Shown: positions 51,580-61,632 of the stretch, piece by piece | Layout: each line of letters starts with the position of its first letter | Position numbering within the stretch: the stretch's first letter is position 1 | Source: Denitratimonas yunnanensis (SeqCode) | Lineage (GTDB): Bacteria > Pseudomonadota > Gammaproteobacteria > Xanthomonadales > Xanthomonadaceae | Assembly (NCBI GenBank): GCA_026410415.1 | Contig: JAPMLR010000002.1 | Span: 440,652 to 504,651 of the forward strand | Direction of reading: 5' to 3' | Length of the DNA stretch: 64,000 bases | The notes under the pieces: generated by a model | The model's input: the letters and a program-made list of their open reading frames with translations, nothing else | What the model was told of the DNA's origin: nothing | The model's database searches: none | Translations under genes and position numbers: made by a program

Positions 51580-54096
51580 TTACCCGTCCGTGGCCGGCAA
51601 TGTCGCTTCGCGTGCCATCTCCGGGGTGATCTTCAGGATCGAATGACGCAGTTCGCGCGACAGGATCAGGCGCGAATCATTGGCCCATGTCGCCAAGTCT
51701 TCTCCGAAGACGAGTTTTCCGGCTTCGTCCACGCGTACCAGCCCCAGTTCGCGCAGCGTGGCGATGAAGCTGCGGAACAGCGAGCGGTCAAAGAATTCCG
51801 GTGCGCTGGGCGCGTAGAGCAGAGACAGCCGCTGTGCGGTGAGATGGCACAGGTTCTCCAGTTCGGCCGAGGAAACCGTGCCCGAACCGTTCTTCACCAG
51901 AACCGCGACGCCGATGTAGTAGCGTTCGAAGGCCTGTCGCATCGAGTTGGCGATCACGCGCAGACGGAACACCTCGTCGGTCTGTCCCGGCCCGCGCTGC
52001 AGAGCACCGCTGTCGGCATCGAAGGAAAGCAGGCCCAATCCGACCAGCGCGTCGATCGTGACCTCCAGTTGCGCTGCGAAACCCTCCACATCCCAGGGCA
52101 GGAACAGTTCGCGCCGCAGGAACGGATAGACCAGACCGCCCAGCCGCACTACCGACGCGCGCGACATGCGGCGCGAGTTCTGGAAGCAGCCCGCGACCCA
52201 GGCGGCACAGACGAACAGATGCAGCACGTTGTTGCGGAAATAGCTCTGCAACACGGCCTGCTCGCCTTCGAAGGAGAGCACATCGCCGAGCGGATGGCGG
52301 GTGCGGGCAAGCACGCCGACTCCCTCGCCGTAGGCCACGATCTCCGCCGGCGAAAGCGCGGTCACGGTAATACGGTCGGAATACGGCGCAGCCGAGAGCA
52401 GGGTCTTGAAGGTGTCGAGCTGGGCCAGCAGGTCGCCCTCGCTCATTGCGTACTTGGGTGTGGACAACAACGCCACGGCGAGCAGGTTGATCGGACTCAC
52501 GTCGGCGGCGCGATTGATGTTGATCTGGATACGCTCGGCCAAGGTATCCACGGTGGCGTTGATCCAGTCCGGCTTCACCCCGGCAGCGCGCTCGTCGCGC
52601 CAGTTGGGCGCAAATTCCGCGAGGAGATCATCCAGCATCAGCGGCTCGGCGAAATTCACCGCCACGCGCCCGTAATTGCGGCCCAGGATGCCGGTGGCGG
52701 CGCGCAGCAGCGCCCATACCGTTTCCTTCTGCTTGGGTCGGCCGGAAAGCTCGTCGAGGTAGCTCTTGCCTTCCATCAGCTTCTCGTAGCCGATGTAGAC
52801 CGGCTGGAACAGCACCGGTTTGCGTGGCTGGCGCAGGTAGGCGCGCAGCGTCATCACCAATGCGCCGCTCTTGGGCTGCAGAAGGCGGCCAGTGCGTGAG
52901 CGCCCGCCTTCGATGAAGTACTCGATCGAGTAGCCACCGCTGACCAGCTTGGCCATGTATTCGGAAAACACCGCCGAGTAGAGTGCATTGCCGCGGAAGC
53001 TGCGGCGCGCGAAGAACGCCCCGCCCTTGCGCAACACGGTACCAACCACCGGAAGATTGAGGTTGACGCCCGCGAAGATGTGCGGCGGCACGGTGCCGTG
53101 GGTGTAAAGCAGATAGGACAGCAGCAGGTAATCGATGTGGCTGCGATGGCACGGCACATAGACCACTTCATGTCCCGGTGCCGCCTGCTTGAGCGAGTCG
53201 AAGTGGTGCATCGAGACGCCGCGATAGATCTTGTTCCAGAACGGCGTCAGCACGAACGACAGCGAACGGATCACCGTGTGCGAGTAGTCGGCCGCGATCT
53301 CGCGCGCGTAAGCGTGGGCGCGGCGCCATGACGCGGCATGACTGATGTTGTCCCGTCGCGCCTGATCGGCGATGGCCTGTCGCACCGGTTCGGCGGCGAG
53401 CACGCCATCCACCAGGGTGCGGCGGTGAGACAGATCGGGGCCGATCACCGCGGTACGGATGCGACGGAAATGCGCGCGCAGGACGCGGGAGGTCTTGCGC
53501 ACCGTGGTTTCGGTGGATATGCCCTCCTGGAGCACGCTGCGCAGCGAAACTGGCGGGGAGAAACGCACGATGGTGTTTCGTCCGTTCAACAGCACCGCGA
53601 GAAAACGCCGGAATCGGCCCACCATCGCCCAGTTTTCGGCGAACAGCACGCGGAACCAGCCCGATTGGCGATCCGGTGCGCGGCCGACGAAGATCGAGAC
53701 CGGCACGATCTGCACGTCGAGTTCCGGGTTTGCCTCCAGCGCGGCAACCAGATTGGCCAGTCCTTCCGAATGGGTACGGCTGCGCGGGCGCCCGAACCAG
53801 AAGGCCTGTCGCCGGGACAACGCCAACACTGCGCGTCCTTGTCCGGTGATGTCGCCCGGCATCGCGACCAGCGGCGACGGCAAACCGGCCTGACGGCAGA
53901 TCTGCTCCAGGATCAGGACATTGGAGAGGCCGTAACGTTCGATCGCATAGCAGACCGGCAGGTCAGGCTGCACGAGCTCGGCGTCGGAGCCGGCCGGCTC
54001 ACGCCGGATCGCCAGCCACGGCTCGACCAGCCGGCCCAGAAAGCGGAAAAGCCAGGACGGCGATGCGCGGCCTGGAGCGGACTCGTGAGGATTCAT
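51580..54096 (-). CDS. plsB: glycerol-3-phosphate 1-O-acyltransferase
   Basis: 838 residues from ATG 54096 (MNPHESAPGRAS), typical for PlsB (about 800-890). Acyltransferase blocks: YVPCHRSHIDYLLLSYL with the catalytic H-x4-D near 315, GAFFARRSFRGNALYSAVF, IEYFIEGGRSRTGRL and a proline-containing fourth block near FQPVYIGYEKLMEG. It makes lysophosphatidic acid from acyl-ACP/acyl-CoA at the inner membrane. Convergent with the outer-membrane-like gene, 13 bases apart. Confidence 0.95.
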   Translation of the reverse strand: MNPHESAPGRASPSWLFRFLGRLVEPWLAIRREPAGSDAELVQPDLPVCYAIERYGLSNVLILEQICRQAGLPSPLVAMPGDITGQGRAVLALSRRQAFWFGRPRSRTHSEGLANLVAALEANPELDVQIVPVSIFVGRAPDRQSGWFRVLFAENWAMVGRFRRFLAVLLNGRNTIVRFSPPVSLRSVLQEGISTETTVRKTSRVLRAHFRRIRTAVIGPDLSHRRTLVDGVLAAEPVRQAIADQARRDNISHAASWRRAHAYAREIAADYSHTVIRSLSFVLTPFWNKIYRGVSMHHFDSLKQAAPGHEVVYVPCHRSHIDYLLLSYLLYTHGTVPPHIFAGVNLNLPVVGTVLRKGGAFFARRSFRGNALYSAVFSEYMAKLVSGGYSIEYFIEGGRSRTGRLLQPKSGALVMTLRAYLRQPRKPVLFQPVYIGYEKLMEGKSYLDELSGRPKQKETVWALLRAATGILGRNYGRVAVNFAEPLMLDDLLAEFAPNWRDERAAGVKPDWINATVDTLAERIQININRAADVSPINLLAVALLSTPKYAMSEGDLLAQLDTFKTLLSAAPYSDRITVTALSPAEIVAYGEGVGVLARTRHPLGDVLSFEGEQAVLQSYFRNNVLHLFVCAAWVAGCFQNSRRMSRASVVRLGGLVYPFLRRELFLPWDVEGFAAQLEVTIDALVGLGLLSFDADSGALQRGPGQTDEVFRLRVIANSMRQAFERYYIGVAVLVKNGSGTVSSAELENLCHLTAQRLSLLYAPSAPEFFDRSLFRSFIATLRELGLVRVDEAGKLVFGEDLATWANDSRLILSRELRHSILKITPEMAREATLPATDG

Positions 54097-54165
54097 GCCG
54101 TCGATGCTGTGCCGCAGTGAGGGTGGCGTGATGCCGGGAATCCGGCACCACGCCATGCCCGGGCA

Positions 54166-55092
54166 TTATTCCGAGGCGGCTTCTTCGTCGAAAAGCGGTT
54201 CTTCTTCGTCATCGCCACCGGCCAACCCGCTGACCAGTTGCTCGATGGTGTCCTTGCCGTACCAGCGGTCATCGACTTCGATCATGTCCGTCTCGGTGGT
54301 CAGCGATTTGCCGAGCAGCGAGTAGGCCACTGCCACCTTGGCTTGGCCATCGGCCCTGGACACGACGCTGGCCTTGGTGCTGGCGAGGGCCTGGTTCACG
54401 TCGAAGCCATACAGCGCCAGAACTTCCTTCAATCCACCGAAGACGATGCCGACCTTGCCCATGGCATGGTCGAAGTCCAGTGCGCGAACGTCCTCGAGGG
54501 TTTTGACGTCCAGATCACGCGCCGCCTTGACGACGATGCCGATGCCCTTTTTCGCCAGGTCGCGGTCGGCGAATTTGGCCGTCTGCAGCCAGCCCGCGAG
54601 CGCGCCCACCACATCCACGGCCTGCTGCTTCTGTGCGTCGGTAAGCTCTTCATTGGCCTGGATGGACTGCATGGCGAAGCCCTGACCCATGCCGATCATC
54701 ATCGGCATCTGCGCGGCCATTTCGGTTTCGTACTTGACCAGCAGCGGCTCGAGCTCGGCGTACAGCGCCTCTTCGGCGTTGGGCGCGGTGAATTTGACCA
54801 TCTGTTCGGCGAACTCGGCGCGTTCTTCGTCGCTCGGCTCCTCCTTGGCCATCTTCTGCTTCCATTCGTTGCGCAGTTCATCCAGTCGCGCGGGCGGGAT
54901 CGCCAGCTGCACCGCTTCGAGGACGTTGTTCTCCTTGAGCTTGGCGGCGAAGGATTCCACCGCCTTGGCCGGGTCCGACGTCTGCCGCGCGACCGAGGCT
55001 TCCGATGCCGGCTCGGATTGTTCCTTGCCGCCGCACGCCACAAGGCCGAGAGCGAACAGGCTGGTGCAGGCCAACAGGGCGAAACGTTTCAT
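54166..55092 (-). CDS. lipoprotein of unknown function
   Basis: 308 residues from ATG 55092 (MKRFALLACTSLFALGLVAC). Lipobox LVAC with C20, then an acidic, mostly helical domain without enzymatic motifs (AVESFAAKLKENNVLEAVQL, MMIGMGQGFAMQSIQANEELTDAQ marked by its ends) and an acidic tail (DDEEEPLFDEEAASE). Likely anchored in the outer or inner membrane on the periplasmic side. Single gene, 69 bases upstream of plsB on the same strand. Confidence 0.75.
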   Translation of the reverse strand: MKRFALLACTSLFALGLVACGGKEQSEPASEASVARQTSDPAKAVESFAAKLKENNVLEAVQLAIPPARLDELRNEWKQKMAKEEPSDEERAEFAEQMVKFTAPNAEEALYAELEPLLVKYETEMAAQMPMMIGMGQGFAMQSIQANEELTDAQKQQAVDVVGALAGWLQTAKFADRDLAKKGIGIVVKAARDLDVKTLEDVRALDFDHAMGKVGIVFGGLKEVLALYGFDVNQALASTKASVVSRADGQAKVAVAYSLLGKSLTTETDMIEVDDRWYGKDTIEQLVSGLAGGDDEEEPLFDEEAASE

Positions 55093-55328
55093 GGCAAAGC
55101 TCCACATCGAAGGGGAAAGAACGCGCAATGATCGGATGGCGCGACCCCAAAAAACAAGGGAGGCCGTGGCCTCCCTCTGCAGTTCCAGCATCCCTGCCGG
55201 ATCGGATCTTATGGTTGTGGGCGCTTGGGTCATCGCCGTCTGCTGCGGCATGGGCTCATGTTACTTGGAACAACAACCTCATGCAACACTTCATCAGTAT
55301 TGATTTATCTTGTTGATATAGAAGGAGT
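55093..55328. other. intergenic region with an AT-rich core
   Basis: The stretch 55265-55330 is markedly AT-rich for this genome (for example ATTGATTTATCTTGTTGATA). It lies between the lipoprotein gene and the acid phosphatase stop, both on the minus strand, and probably holds the lipoprotein promoter. No hairpin with T-tract or RNA gene was seen. Confidence 0.4.
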
Positions 55329-56201
55329 TTAGTAGTCGTGTCTGAGCGCGGATCGCAGGCAGGCACGCGGGTGGGTGTCCTTGGCGCAGCTGCGCAGCAC
55401 GGCGTTGTGCCAGGAGCCGTACGACGGGTTGGGAAGCATGAACCAGCGCACGCCCCACCAGTCGGCATACGGTGCCATCAGTGCCTGGCGCGTGACGACG
55501 TCGGAATTGATCCCATCCAGGAAGTCGCCGAGGTTGTCGCCCAGCATCATCACCACGCGGTAATCGCGACCGATCAGGCCGCGGCGCGTACCCTTCTCGC
55601 GTTCCGGTGCGCGCGCGTCGCCGCGCAGCATCACGTTGCTGGCATCCGCCGCCACCGGGAAGCCGAGCGCGCGCAGGTTGTCGACCGTGGCTTCCACTTC
55701 TTCCGGTGCATCGCGATTGGTGACGTAGAAGATCGTCACGCCATGGCTGTCGACGTAGCGGGCGAATTCGACGGCACCGGGCAATGCACGCGCAGCGCGC
55801 GCATTGACCCACTCCAGCCAGCGCTCATGGGTGTAACCGGTGTCATCGATCACGTTGCGCGCCTGGAAGGCGCTGTTGTCGATGAAAGTTTCGTCGGCAT
55901 CGACAATGATCGCCACGGGCTTGCTTTCGAACCCGGCGGAGAACTCTCCCTGCGGCAACGCATGCCATGACGGATCGGCCAGTGCCGCATCCAGCGAGCG
56001 TCGCGCCGCGGCGTAAACGCCGCGCACCGAGGCCTCGTACTCCGCCGCGCTCTGCATCCAGATCGTGGCGTTGAGATTGTCGTGGGCCGGCGTGGCGATG
56101 GTTGCAGTGGTTTGCGGTGCGGACGGGCGCGAGGGCGTGGCGGTGCAGGCGGCGAGCGACACGGCGGCCAGGGCGAGGAAACACCAACGATGCAGGTTCA
56201 T
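55329..56201 (-). CDS. class C (e(P4)-type) acid phosphatase lipoprotein
   Basis: 290 residues. Lipobox LAAC with C19. HAD fold with the class C marks VDADETFIDNS (nucleophile and general-acid aspartates), VTNRD and GDNLGDF, plus WLEWVNARAARALPGAVEF between them. Family members such as Haemophilus e(P4) remove phosphate from nucleotides such as NMN at the cell surface. The usual DLDET reads DADET here; both catalytic aspartates stay. Single gene. Confidence 0.9.
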   Translation of the reverse strand: MNLHRWCFLALAAVSLAACTATPSRPSAPQTTATIATPAHDNLNATIWMQSAAEYEASVRGVYAAARRSLDAALADPSWHALPQGEFSAGFESKPVAIIVDADETFIDNSAFQARNVIDDTGYTHERWLEWVNARAARALPGAVEFARYVDSHGVTIFYVTNRDAPEEVEATVDNLRALGFPVAADASNVMLRGDARAPEREKGTRRGLIGRDYRVVMMLGDNLGDFLDGINSDVVTRQALMAPYADWWGVRWFMLPNPSYGSWHNAVLRSCAKDTHPRACLRSALRHDY

Positions 56202-56273
56202 GGCAGGACTCTCGGGGATTGAAACGAAGGGAGTGTAGCGGGCGGACGTGGCGGGATCGCAATCACCGGGGCC

Positions 56274-58250
56274 TCATTCGCCAAACAGGGCCTTCAGGCG
56301 TGCGATCGCCGCACCGGCGTGTTCCTGGGTGCGTTCGGCATCCTGTTCGGCATCGCGTCCGACGAAGTGCAATTCGGCAGCCGGCAATTCCTCGATGAAG
56401 CGGCTCGGCGTGACCCGCACGATCTCGCCGAAGCGGCGGGCATGGCGTGCGTAGCTGAGGTGCAACACCCGTCTGGCGCGGGTGATGCCGACGTACATCA
56501 GGCGGCGCTCTTCCTCGATGCGGCCTTCATCGATCGAGGACTCGTGCGGCAGCAGGCCATCTTCCACGCCCACGATGAACACGAAATCGAACTCCAGCCC
56601 CTTGGACGCATGCAGGGTCATCAGCCGCACGGCATTGCCCGGCGAGTCGCGATCGGCATTGGTCAACAGCGCGAGCTGCGCAACCAGATCGCCGGATGAG
56701 CCCTTGCCGGCGGCATCGAACCATTGCGCCAGTTCGTCGACGTTGCCGCGGCGGCGTTCGAACAACGCGTCGTCCTTGCATTCGGAACGAATCGCTGCGA
56801 GCTGGCCGGTGTCCTGCACCAGTTTGCGGCAGAGGTCACCGGCCGTCATCATGGCGGCGGCACGGCGCAGTCTGCTGACCAGACTGATGAATCCATCCAG
56901 CGCATTCGCGCTGCGCGCAGGCAGCTGGCCGAGTACGTCCGGCCGTTCCGCAGCGCGCCCAAGACTCAGGTGCAGGGCATTGGCCATCTCGCCCAGCCGC
57001 GCCAGCGTGGTCGCACCGATCTCGCGCTTGGGTGCCGCCACGGCGCGCAGGAACGCGGCATCGTCGTCGGGGTTGGCCAGCAACCTCAGCCAGGACAGCG
57101 CGTCCTTGACTTCGGCCCGCTCCAGGAACGCCGTGCCGCCAGACAGGTGGTAGGGAATGCGCTGCAACTGCAGGGCCTTTTCCAAGGCGCGAGACTGGTG
57201 GTTGCCGCGAAACAGGATGGCGAAAGCACTCCATTCGGCTTTGTGCTTGTGCGCGAGGAACGTGATTTCCGCCGCGACGCGTTCGGCTTCTTGCTCATTG
57301 TCGTTGCAAGCGAAAACGCGGATCGGCTCGCCCTCGGCATGGTCGCTCCAGAGTTTCTTGGGATGCAGATGCGGGTTGTTGGCGATGATGGTGTTCGCGG
57401 CACGCAGGATGCGTCGAGCGCAGCGATAGTTCTGTTCCAGCTTGATGATGCGCAGTTGCGGCCAGTCTTGTCCGAGGCGTTCGATGTTGGCGGTATCGGC
57501 GCCGCGCCAGGCGTAGATCGACTGGTCGTCGTCGCCCACGCAGGTGAACCCCCCGCGTGGCCCGGCGAGCAGTTTCAGCAATGCGTACTGGGTGCCGTTG
57601 GTGTCCTGGTATTCGTCTACCAGCAGGTAGCGCAGTCGCTCGCGCCAAGCCTCACGCAGATGCTCGTGCGCGTCGAGCAGGTGCACGGGCAGCCGGATCA
57701 GGTCGTCGAAATCCACCGCATTGAATGCGGCGAGGCGTTTTTGATATTGACCATAGATATCGGCCGCTTCGCGTTCGCGCGGACTCGTGGCCAACTCGGC
57801 CGCGCGCTCGGGCGTGAGACCATCGGATTTCACTCTGGAAATCAGTCCCCGAATCGCCGCGATGTCCGGGCCTTTGGCGCCGCGAGGCATCAAATCCTTG
57901 ACCAGCGCGCCGCTGTCGTCGCTGTCGAAGATGGAAAAGCCGCGGCGCAGCCCGGCTGCCTCATGCTCGATCTGGAGGAAATTCAGGCCGAGCGAGTGGA
58001 ACGTGCAGACCGTCAGTCCTTCCGAATCCACGCCGCGCAGCAACGCCGCGGCGCGTTCCCGCATCTCGCGCGCGGCCTTGTTGGTGAAGGTGATCGCGGC
58101 GATTTTCGACGCCGGCATGCGGCGGTTCACGATCAGATGCTGGATCTTCTGGGTGATGACCCGGGTCTTGCCGGAACCTGCACCCGCCAGCACCAACAAG
58201 GGCGAGTCGCAATGTTCAACGGCGGCGCGCTGGGCAGGATTGAGGCTCAT
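56274..58250 (-). CDS. rep: ATP-dependent DNA helicase Rep
   Basis: 658 residues, superfamily 1A. Walker A AGAGSGKT at 22-29, motif Ia ITFTNKAAREM, motif II VDEYQDTN, motif III GDDDQSIYAWRGA, motif IV LEQNYR, motif V LMTLHASKGLEFD, motif VI EEERRLMYVGITRARR. Length and ALLKLLAGPRG wording fit Rep more than UvrD. It clears roadblocks ahead of replication forks. Confidence 0.92.
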   Translation of the reverse strand: MSLNPAQRAAVEHCDSPLLVLAGAGSGKTRVITQKIQHLIVNRRMPASKIAAITFTNKAAREMRERAAALLRGVDSEGLTVCTFHSLGLNFLQIEHEAAGLRRGFSIFDSDDSGALVKDLMPRGAKGPDIAAIRGLISRVKSDGLTPERAAELATSPREREAADIYGQYQKRLAAFNAVDFDDLIRLPVHLLDAHEHLREAWRERLRYLLVDEYQDTNGTQYALLKLLAGPRGGFTCVGDDDQSIYAWRGADTANIERLGQDWPQLRIIKLEQNYRCARRILRAANTIIANNPHLHPKKLWSDHAEGEPIRVFACNDNEQEAERVAAEITFLAHKHKAEWSAFAILFRGNHQSRALEKALQLQRIPYHLSGGTAFLERAEVKDALSWLRLLANPDDDAAFLRAVAAPKREIGATTLARLGEMANALHLSLGRAAERPDVLGQLPARSANALDGFISLVSRLRRAAAMMTAGDLCRKLVQDTGQLAAIRSECKDDALFERRRGNVDELAQWFDAAGKGSSGDLVAQLALLTNADRDSPGNAVRLMTLHASKGLEFDFVFIVGVEDGLLPHESSIDEGRIEEERRLMYVGITRARRVLHLSYARHARRFGEIVRVTPSRFIEELPAAELHFVGRDAEQDAERTQEHAGAAIARLKALFGE

Positions 58251-58377
58251 GGGTACAACGGCGGCTCGTCAGGGGCGGGCATTGTGGTGGGTCAGCCGGG
58301 ATTCGGCCATGCCTGACCGCCCATCTCGCATGCCTGATCCGGATGGCACGCCGGCCTGCACACCCGGAGAGAGGCTT

Positions 58378-59601
58378 CTACTCGCCGACTGGCGATTCGT
58401 TGGCGGGCTCGGTGTGCGCTGGCAGCAGCGCATCGAGGATTTTTCTGCCGGCGCGGCCATCTGCCGGCTCCAGTCCGAGGCGTTGCTGTTCCACCACGAT
58501 GGCACGGCGCGTCAGCGTGCCGATCAAGCCATCGGCTTCGCCTATGGCGTGACCGCGCGCCAGCAACAGGCGCTGCAACTGCTGGCGCTCATCCCGTCCG
58601 AGGCCGGGATCATCGGTGGGCCAGGGCGTCTGTTGCGCGGGCGCATCGCGTAGCTGGTCGGAAAGCAGGGCAATGGCCAGCGCGTAGCTTTCGGCAGCGT
58701 TGTAGGAATAGATCGCGTCGTAATTGCGCAATGCCAGCCATGCCGGGCCGGCTGCGCCTGCGGGCAATAGCAAGGCGGCTTTCACATCGGCATTCGGCAC
58801 CGGTTCGCCATCCACCCGCGTGATGCCACGCTCGCTCCAGTCGGCGAGCGCACGCTTGTTCTTGCGTCCGGCCAGCGACACATCGAATCCCTCGGGAATC
58901 CGCACCTCGAAACCCCACGGCTCGCCGCCGCGCCAGCCGGAGCGCTGCAGATAGTGTGCGGTGGACGCCAGCGCGTCAGCAATGCTCGACACCAGATCGC
59001 GTCGTCCGTCGCCATCGAAGTCCACGGCGATGCGTGCATACGTGCTTGGCATGAACTGGGTATGGCCGAAGGCGCCGGCCCATGAACCGGCAAGCCCGTC
59101 GGCGGACAAGTCGCCGGCATGCAGCAGCTTCAGCAGGGCGAACAGTTCACCCTGGAAAAACGACTGGCGTCGGCCGGCGCAGGACAGTGTCGCCAGCGAC
59201 TGCAGCAGCGGCCGCTTCCCGAACACCTGCCCATAGTCGCTCTCCACGCCCCACACCGCCACGACGGTGGCCGGATCCACACGGTATTTCTCTTCCACCC
59301 GTTCCAGCGTCTCGGCGTGGCGTGCCAGCATCTCCCGACCCTGCGCGATGCGTCGGCTGTCGACCAGCGCGGCGAGGTAATCCCAGATCGGCGTGGTGAA
59401 TTCCGGCTGCGCGTCGAGGAGTTCGAGCACCGACGGGTCCGGCGAAAGGTCGCGGGTGTAGGCATCGAATGCGGCCGGCGGCACGCCGGCGGCTGAGGCC
59501 TTGCCGCGCAGGGTTTGCAGGCAGTGCGAAAAGGCCGCGTCGGCGGTGGCGGATGCGGTTGGTGCGAGTGCAGCGAGCAGCAGCAGGGCGGCGAATTTCA
59601 T
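58378..59601 (-). CDS. lytic murein transglycosylase B-type with peptidoglycan-binding domain
   Basis: 407 residues. Signal peptide to about residue 20 (no lipobox). SLT-B domain with catalytic glutamate E120 in VVAVWGVESDYGQ, GAFGHTQFMPSTYARIAVDFDGDGRRDL (split by the turn at FMPST) and a C-terminal PG_binding_1 domain (DERQQLQRLLLARGHAIGEADGLIG, then RRAIVVEQQRLGL). It cleaves glycan strands with 1,6-anhydro ends. The lack of a lipobox makes it a soluble relative of MltB. Confidence 0.9.
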   Translation of the reverse strand: MKFAALLLLAALAPTASATADAAFSHCLQTLRGKASAAGVPPAAFDAYTRDLSPDPSVLELLDAQPEFTTPIWDYLAALVDSRRIAQGREMLARHAETLERVEEKYRVDPATVVAVWGVESDYGQVFGKRPLLQSLATLSCAGRRQSFFQGELFALLKLLHAGDLSADGLAGSWAGAFGHTQFMPSTYARIAVDFDGDGRRDLVSSIADALASTAHYLQRSGWRGGEPWGFEVRIPEGFDVSLAGRKNKRALADWSERGITRVDGEPVPNADVKAALLLPAGAAGPAWLALRNYDAIYSYNAAESYALAIALLSDQLRDAPAQQTPWPTDDPGLGRDERQQLQRLLLARGHAIGEADGLIGTLTRRAIVVEQQRLGLEPADGRAGRKILDALLPAHTEPANESPVGE

Positions 59602-59646
59602 CGCGCCAGTGTGGGCCAGACCCGCCGCGCGGCCAAGGGGCGCGGC

Positions 59647-61380
59647 TCAGGCCCGCGCCAGCAGCAACTCTCCCAGCTCTCGTTTTTCGTCGCTCGAAAG
59701 GGTGGAAAGGTCGCGGGACTTGAGCTCGCCCAGGCGCTGTTCGCGGGTTTGGGCGACCAGTTTCTCTATGCCCTGGACCACGGCTTCCTGCCAGCCGCGG
59801 GAGTCGCCGGGGATCTCCGTCAGCGAGAGTTTTTCCAGCGCAGCGGCCTCGTCGCGGCCGGAGAAATGTTCGAGGATCGCGCCGGTGCGGATCGACGGGC
59901 TGACGTGGATCAGTTCCAGCAGTTCGATCAGCAGTCCGATGCCGGGCTGGCGCAGGTGCGCGAACCGGTACGGCGGGTGAATTTCCAGCCCGAGCGCGGG
60001 GTTGTGCAGCAACAGCGTGATGATGTTGCGCACCAGGCTGAGGCGCGGCGCGCGGGCGTCGCTGCGGCGCCGCGGGGCGGCGGAAACGGGTGTGGTGGCG
60101 CGTGGCGCCTGGGAAAGGCCGGTGAGCTCTGAGAGGCGTTGGAACATCAGGTCGCGGAACGCGCCGTCCGGGATGTTTTCAAGCAGCGGCTTGCAGCGCT
60201 CGGCCAGACGAGCGCGGCCGTCGAGGGTATTCAGATTGGTGTCGGCGGCCTGCTCGCGGAAGAAAAATTCCGACAGCGGCTCGGCCTGCGCCAGGCGCGC
60301 CTCGAAACCGGCGCTGCCTTCCTTGCGGACCACGGAATCCGGATCTTCGCCCTCGGGGAGGAACAGGAACGCCGCCTGGCGGCCCTCCTTCATCCGCGGA
60401 AGCACCGATTCCAGCGCCTTCCACGCGGCGCGCCTGCCGGCACCATCGCCATCGAAGCAGAAGAACACGTCGGCGGCGTTTCGGAACAGAAGCTCCGCGT
60501 GTTCCGGCGTGGTCGCGGTGCCGAGTGTGGCGACCGCGGTGGCGATGCCGTACTGGAACAGCGCCACCACATCCATGTAGCCCTCGACCACGATCAGCCG
60601 CGGAATCTTCGAATGCGCCTGGCGCACCTGCCACAACCCGTAGAGCTCGCGGCCCTTGTGGAACAGCGGGGTTTCCGGGGAATTGAGGTATTTGGGGCCG
60701 GCCTCCCGGCCGTCTGCGGTGGTCTTTCCAATGATCCGGCCACCGAAAGCGATCGGACGGCCGCGCCGGTCGTGGATGGGGAAAATCACCCGCTCGCGGA
60801 AACGGTCATACACGTGGCCGCCGTCGCTTCGGGCCAGCATGCCGGTTTGCTCCAGCAGCCGCAGCGACTCCGGATCGGTGCCAAGCGCATTTTTCAGGCC
60901 ATCGAATCCTTCCGGTGCGTAGCCGAGCGAAAAACGCTCCCGCGTGGCGGCGTCGATCCCGCGGCGCGCGAAGTAGTCCAGAGCGCGCTTGCTGGCAACC
61001 AGTTGCCCCGAGAACCAGTGCGTTGCCGCGTCGAGAATCCCGAACATCTGGCGCAGATGCCCATCCTCGTTGCGCTGGCGTGTCTCGCGCGGCACCTCCA
61101 TGCCGTTGCGCCGCGCCAGTTCCTCCACCGCATCGAGGAATTCGAGCTTGTCGTACTCCATCAGGAAGCGGAGTGCACTGCCGTGCGCGCCGCAGCCGAA
61201 GCAGTGATAGAACTGTTTGGTTTGGGATACGGTGAAGCTCGGCGAGCGTTCGTCGTGGAATGGGCACAGCCCCTGATACTCGCGGCCGGCCCGCTTTAGA
61301 GGCACGCGCGCACCGATCAGCTCCACGATGTCGGTGCGGGCGATCAGGTCGTCTATGAAGGCGTCGGGAATGCGGGCCAT
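59647..61380 (-). CDS. dnaG: DNA primase
   Basis: 577 residues from ATG 61380 (MARIPDAFIDDLIAR). N-terminal CHC2 zinc domain with C39, H42, C60, C63 (CPFHDE and CFGCG), the RNA polymerase-like TOPRIM domain (LIVVEGYMDVVALFQ, FDGDGAGRRAAWKAL) and a C-terminal DnaB-binding helical domain. The usual rpsU and rpoD neighbours are not in the window. The mltB-like gene follows 45 bases after the stop. Confidence 0.96.
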   Translation of the reverse strand: MARIPDAFIDDLIARTDIVELIGARVPLKRAGREYQGLCPFHDERSPSFTVSQTKQFYHCFGCGAHGSALRFLMEYDKLEFLDAVEELARRNGMEVPRETRQRNEDGHLRQMFGILDAATHWFSGQLVASKRALDYFARRGIDAATRERFSLGYAPEGFDGLKNALGTDPESLRLLEQTGMLARSDGGHVYDRFRERVIFPIHDRRGRPIAFGGRIIGKTTADGREAGPKYLNSPETPLFHKGRELYGLWQVRQAHSKIPRLIVVEGYMDVVALFQYGIATAVATLGTATTPEHAELLFRNAADVFFCFDGDGAGRRAAWKALESVLPRMKEGRQAAFLFLPEGEDPDSVVRKEGSAGFEARLAQAEPLSEFFFREQAADTNLNTLDGRARLAERCKPLLENIPDGAFRDLMFQRLSELTGLSQAPRATTPVSAAPRRRSDARAPRLSLVRNIITLLLHNPALGLEIHPPYRFAHLRQPGIGLLIELLELIHVSPSIRTGAILEHFSGRDEAAALEKLSLTEIPGDSRGWQEAVVQGIEKLVAQTREQRLGELKSRDLSTLSSDEKRELGELLLARA

Positions 61381-61632
61381 GTGCGTAGTGTAGGGCCGGG
61401 CCGACAGCACCGCGCCGCAGACGTGTCGGAATATGCGGGCAGCGGTCGGACGCGCGGCTCGGTCTGGCGCGCAGCGGTGTTGCCCGGATCAGGGCAATGC
61501 AACAGCGGCACATCAGCGCCCCCCACGTTCGTGGGAGGGACGCATCGCAGGGCGGTCATTAGCATCACCGTCGACGGAGGCGGTGCGCCGCCCCCGCTCC
61601 TTCCCCTTCCACACTTCTCCACAGGAACTCAC
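61381..61632. other. divergent intergenic region dnaG / sorting-signal protein
   Basis: Promoters for both genes must lie here. A GC-rich inverted stretch CCCACG-TT-CGTGGG sits at about 61522-61536, with weaker matching flanks. AGGAA at 61624-61628 is the ribosome site of the gene starting at 61633. Nothing else is recognised. Confidence 0.4.

Noticed and set aside
52500..54096. A second start for plsB at 54156
   Set aside because: The extra 20 residues (MAWCRIPG...) are not like PlsB N-termini; the ATG at 54096 fits better.
59602..59646. Expected rpsU-dnaG-rpoD operon around dnaG
   Set aside because: Neither rpsU nor rpoD is on either side of dnaG in this window; the neighbours are a lytic transglycosylase and a sorting-signal protein.
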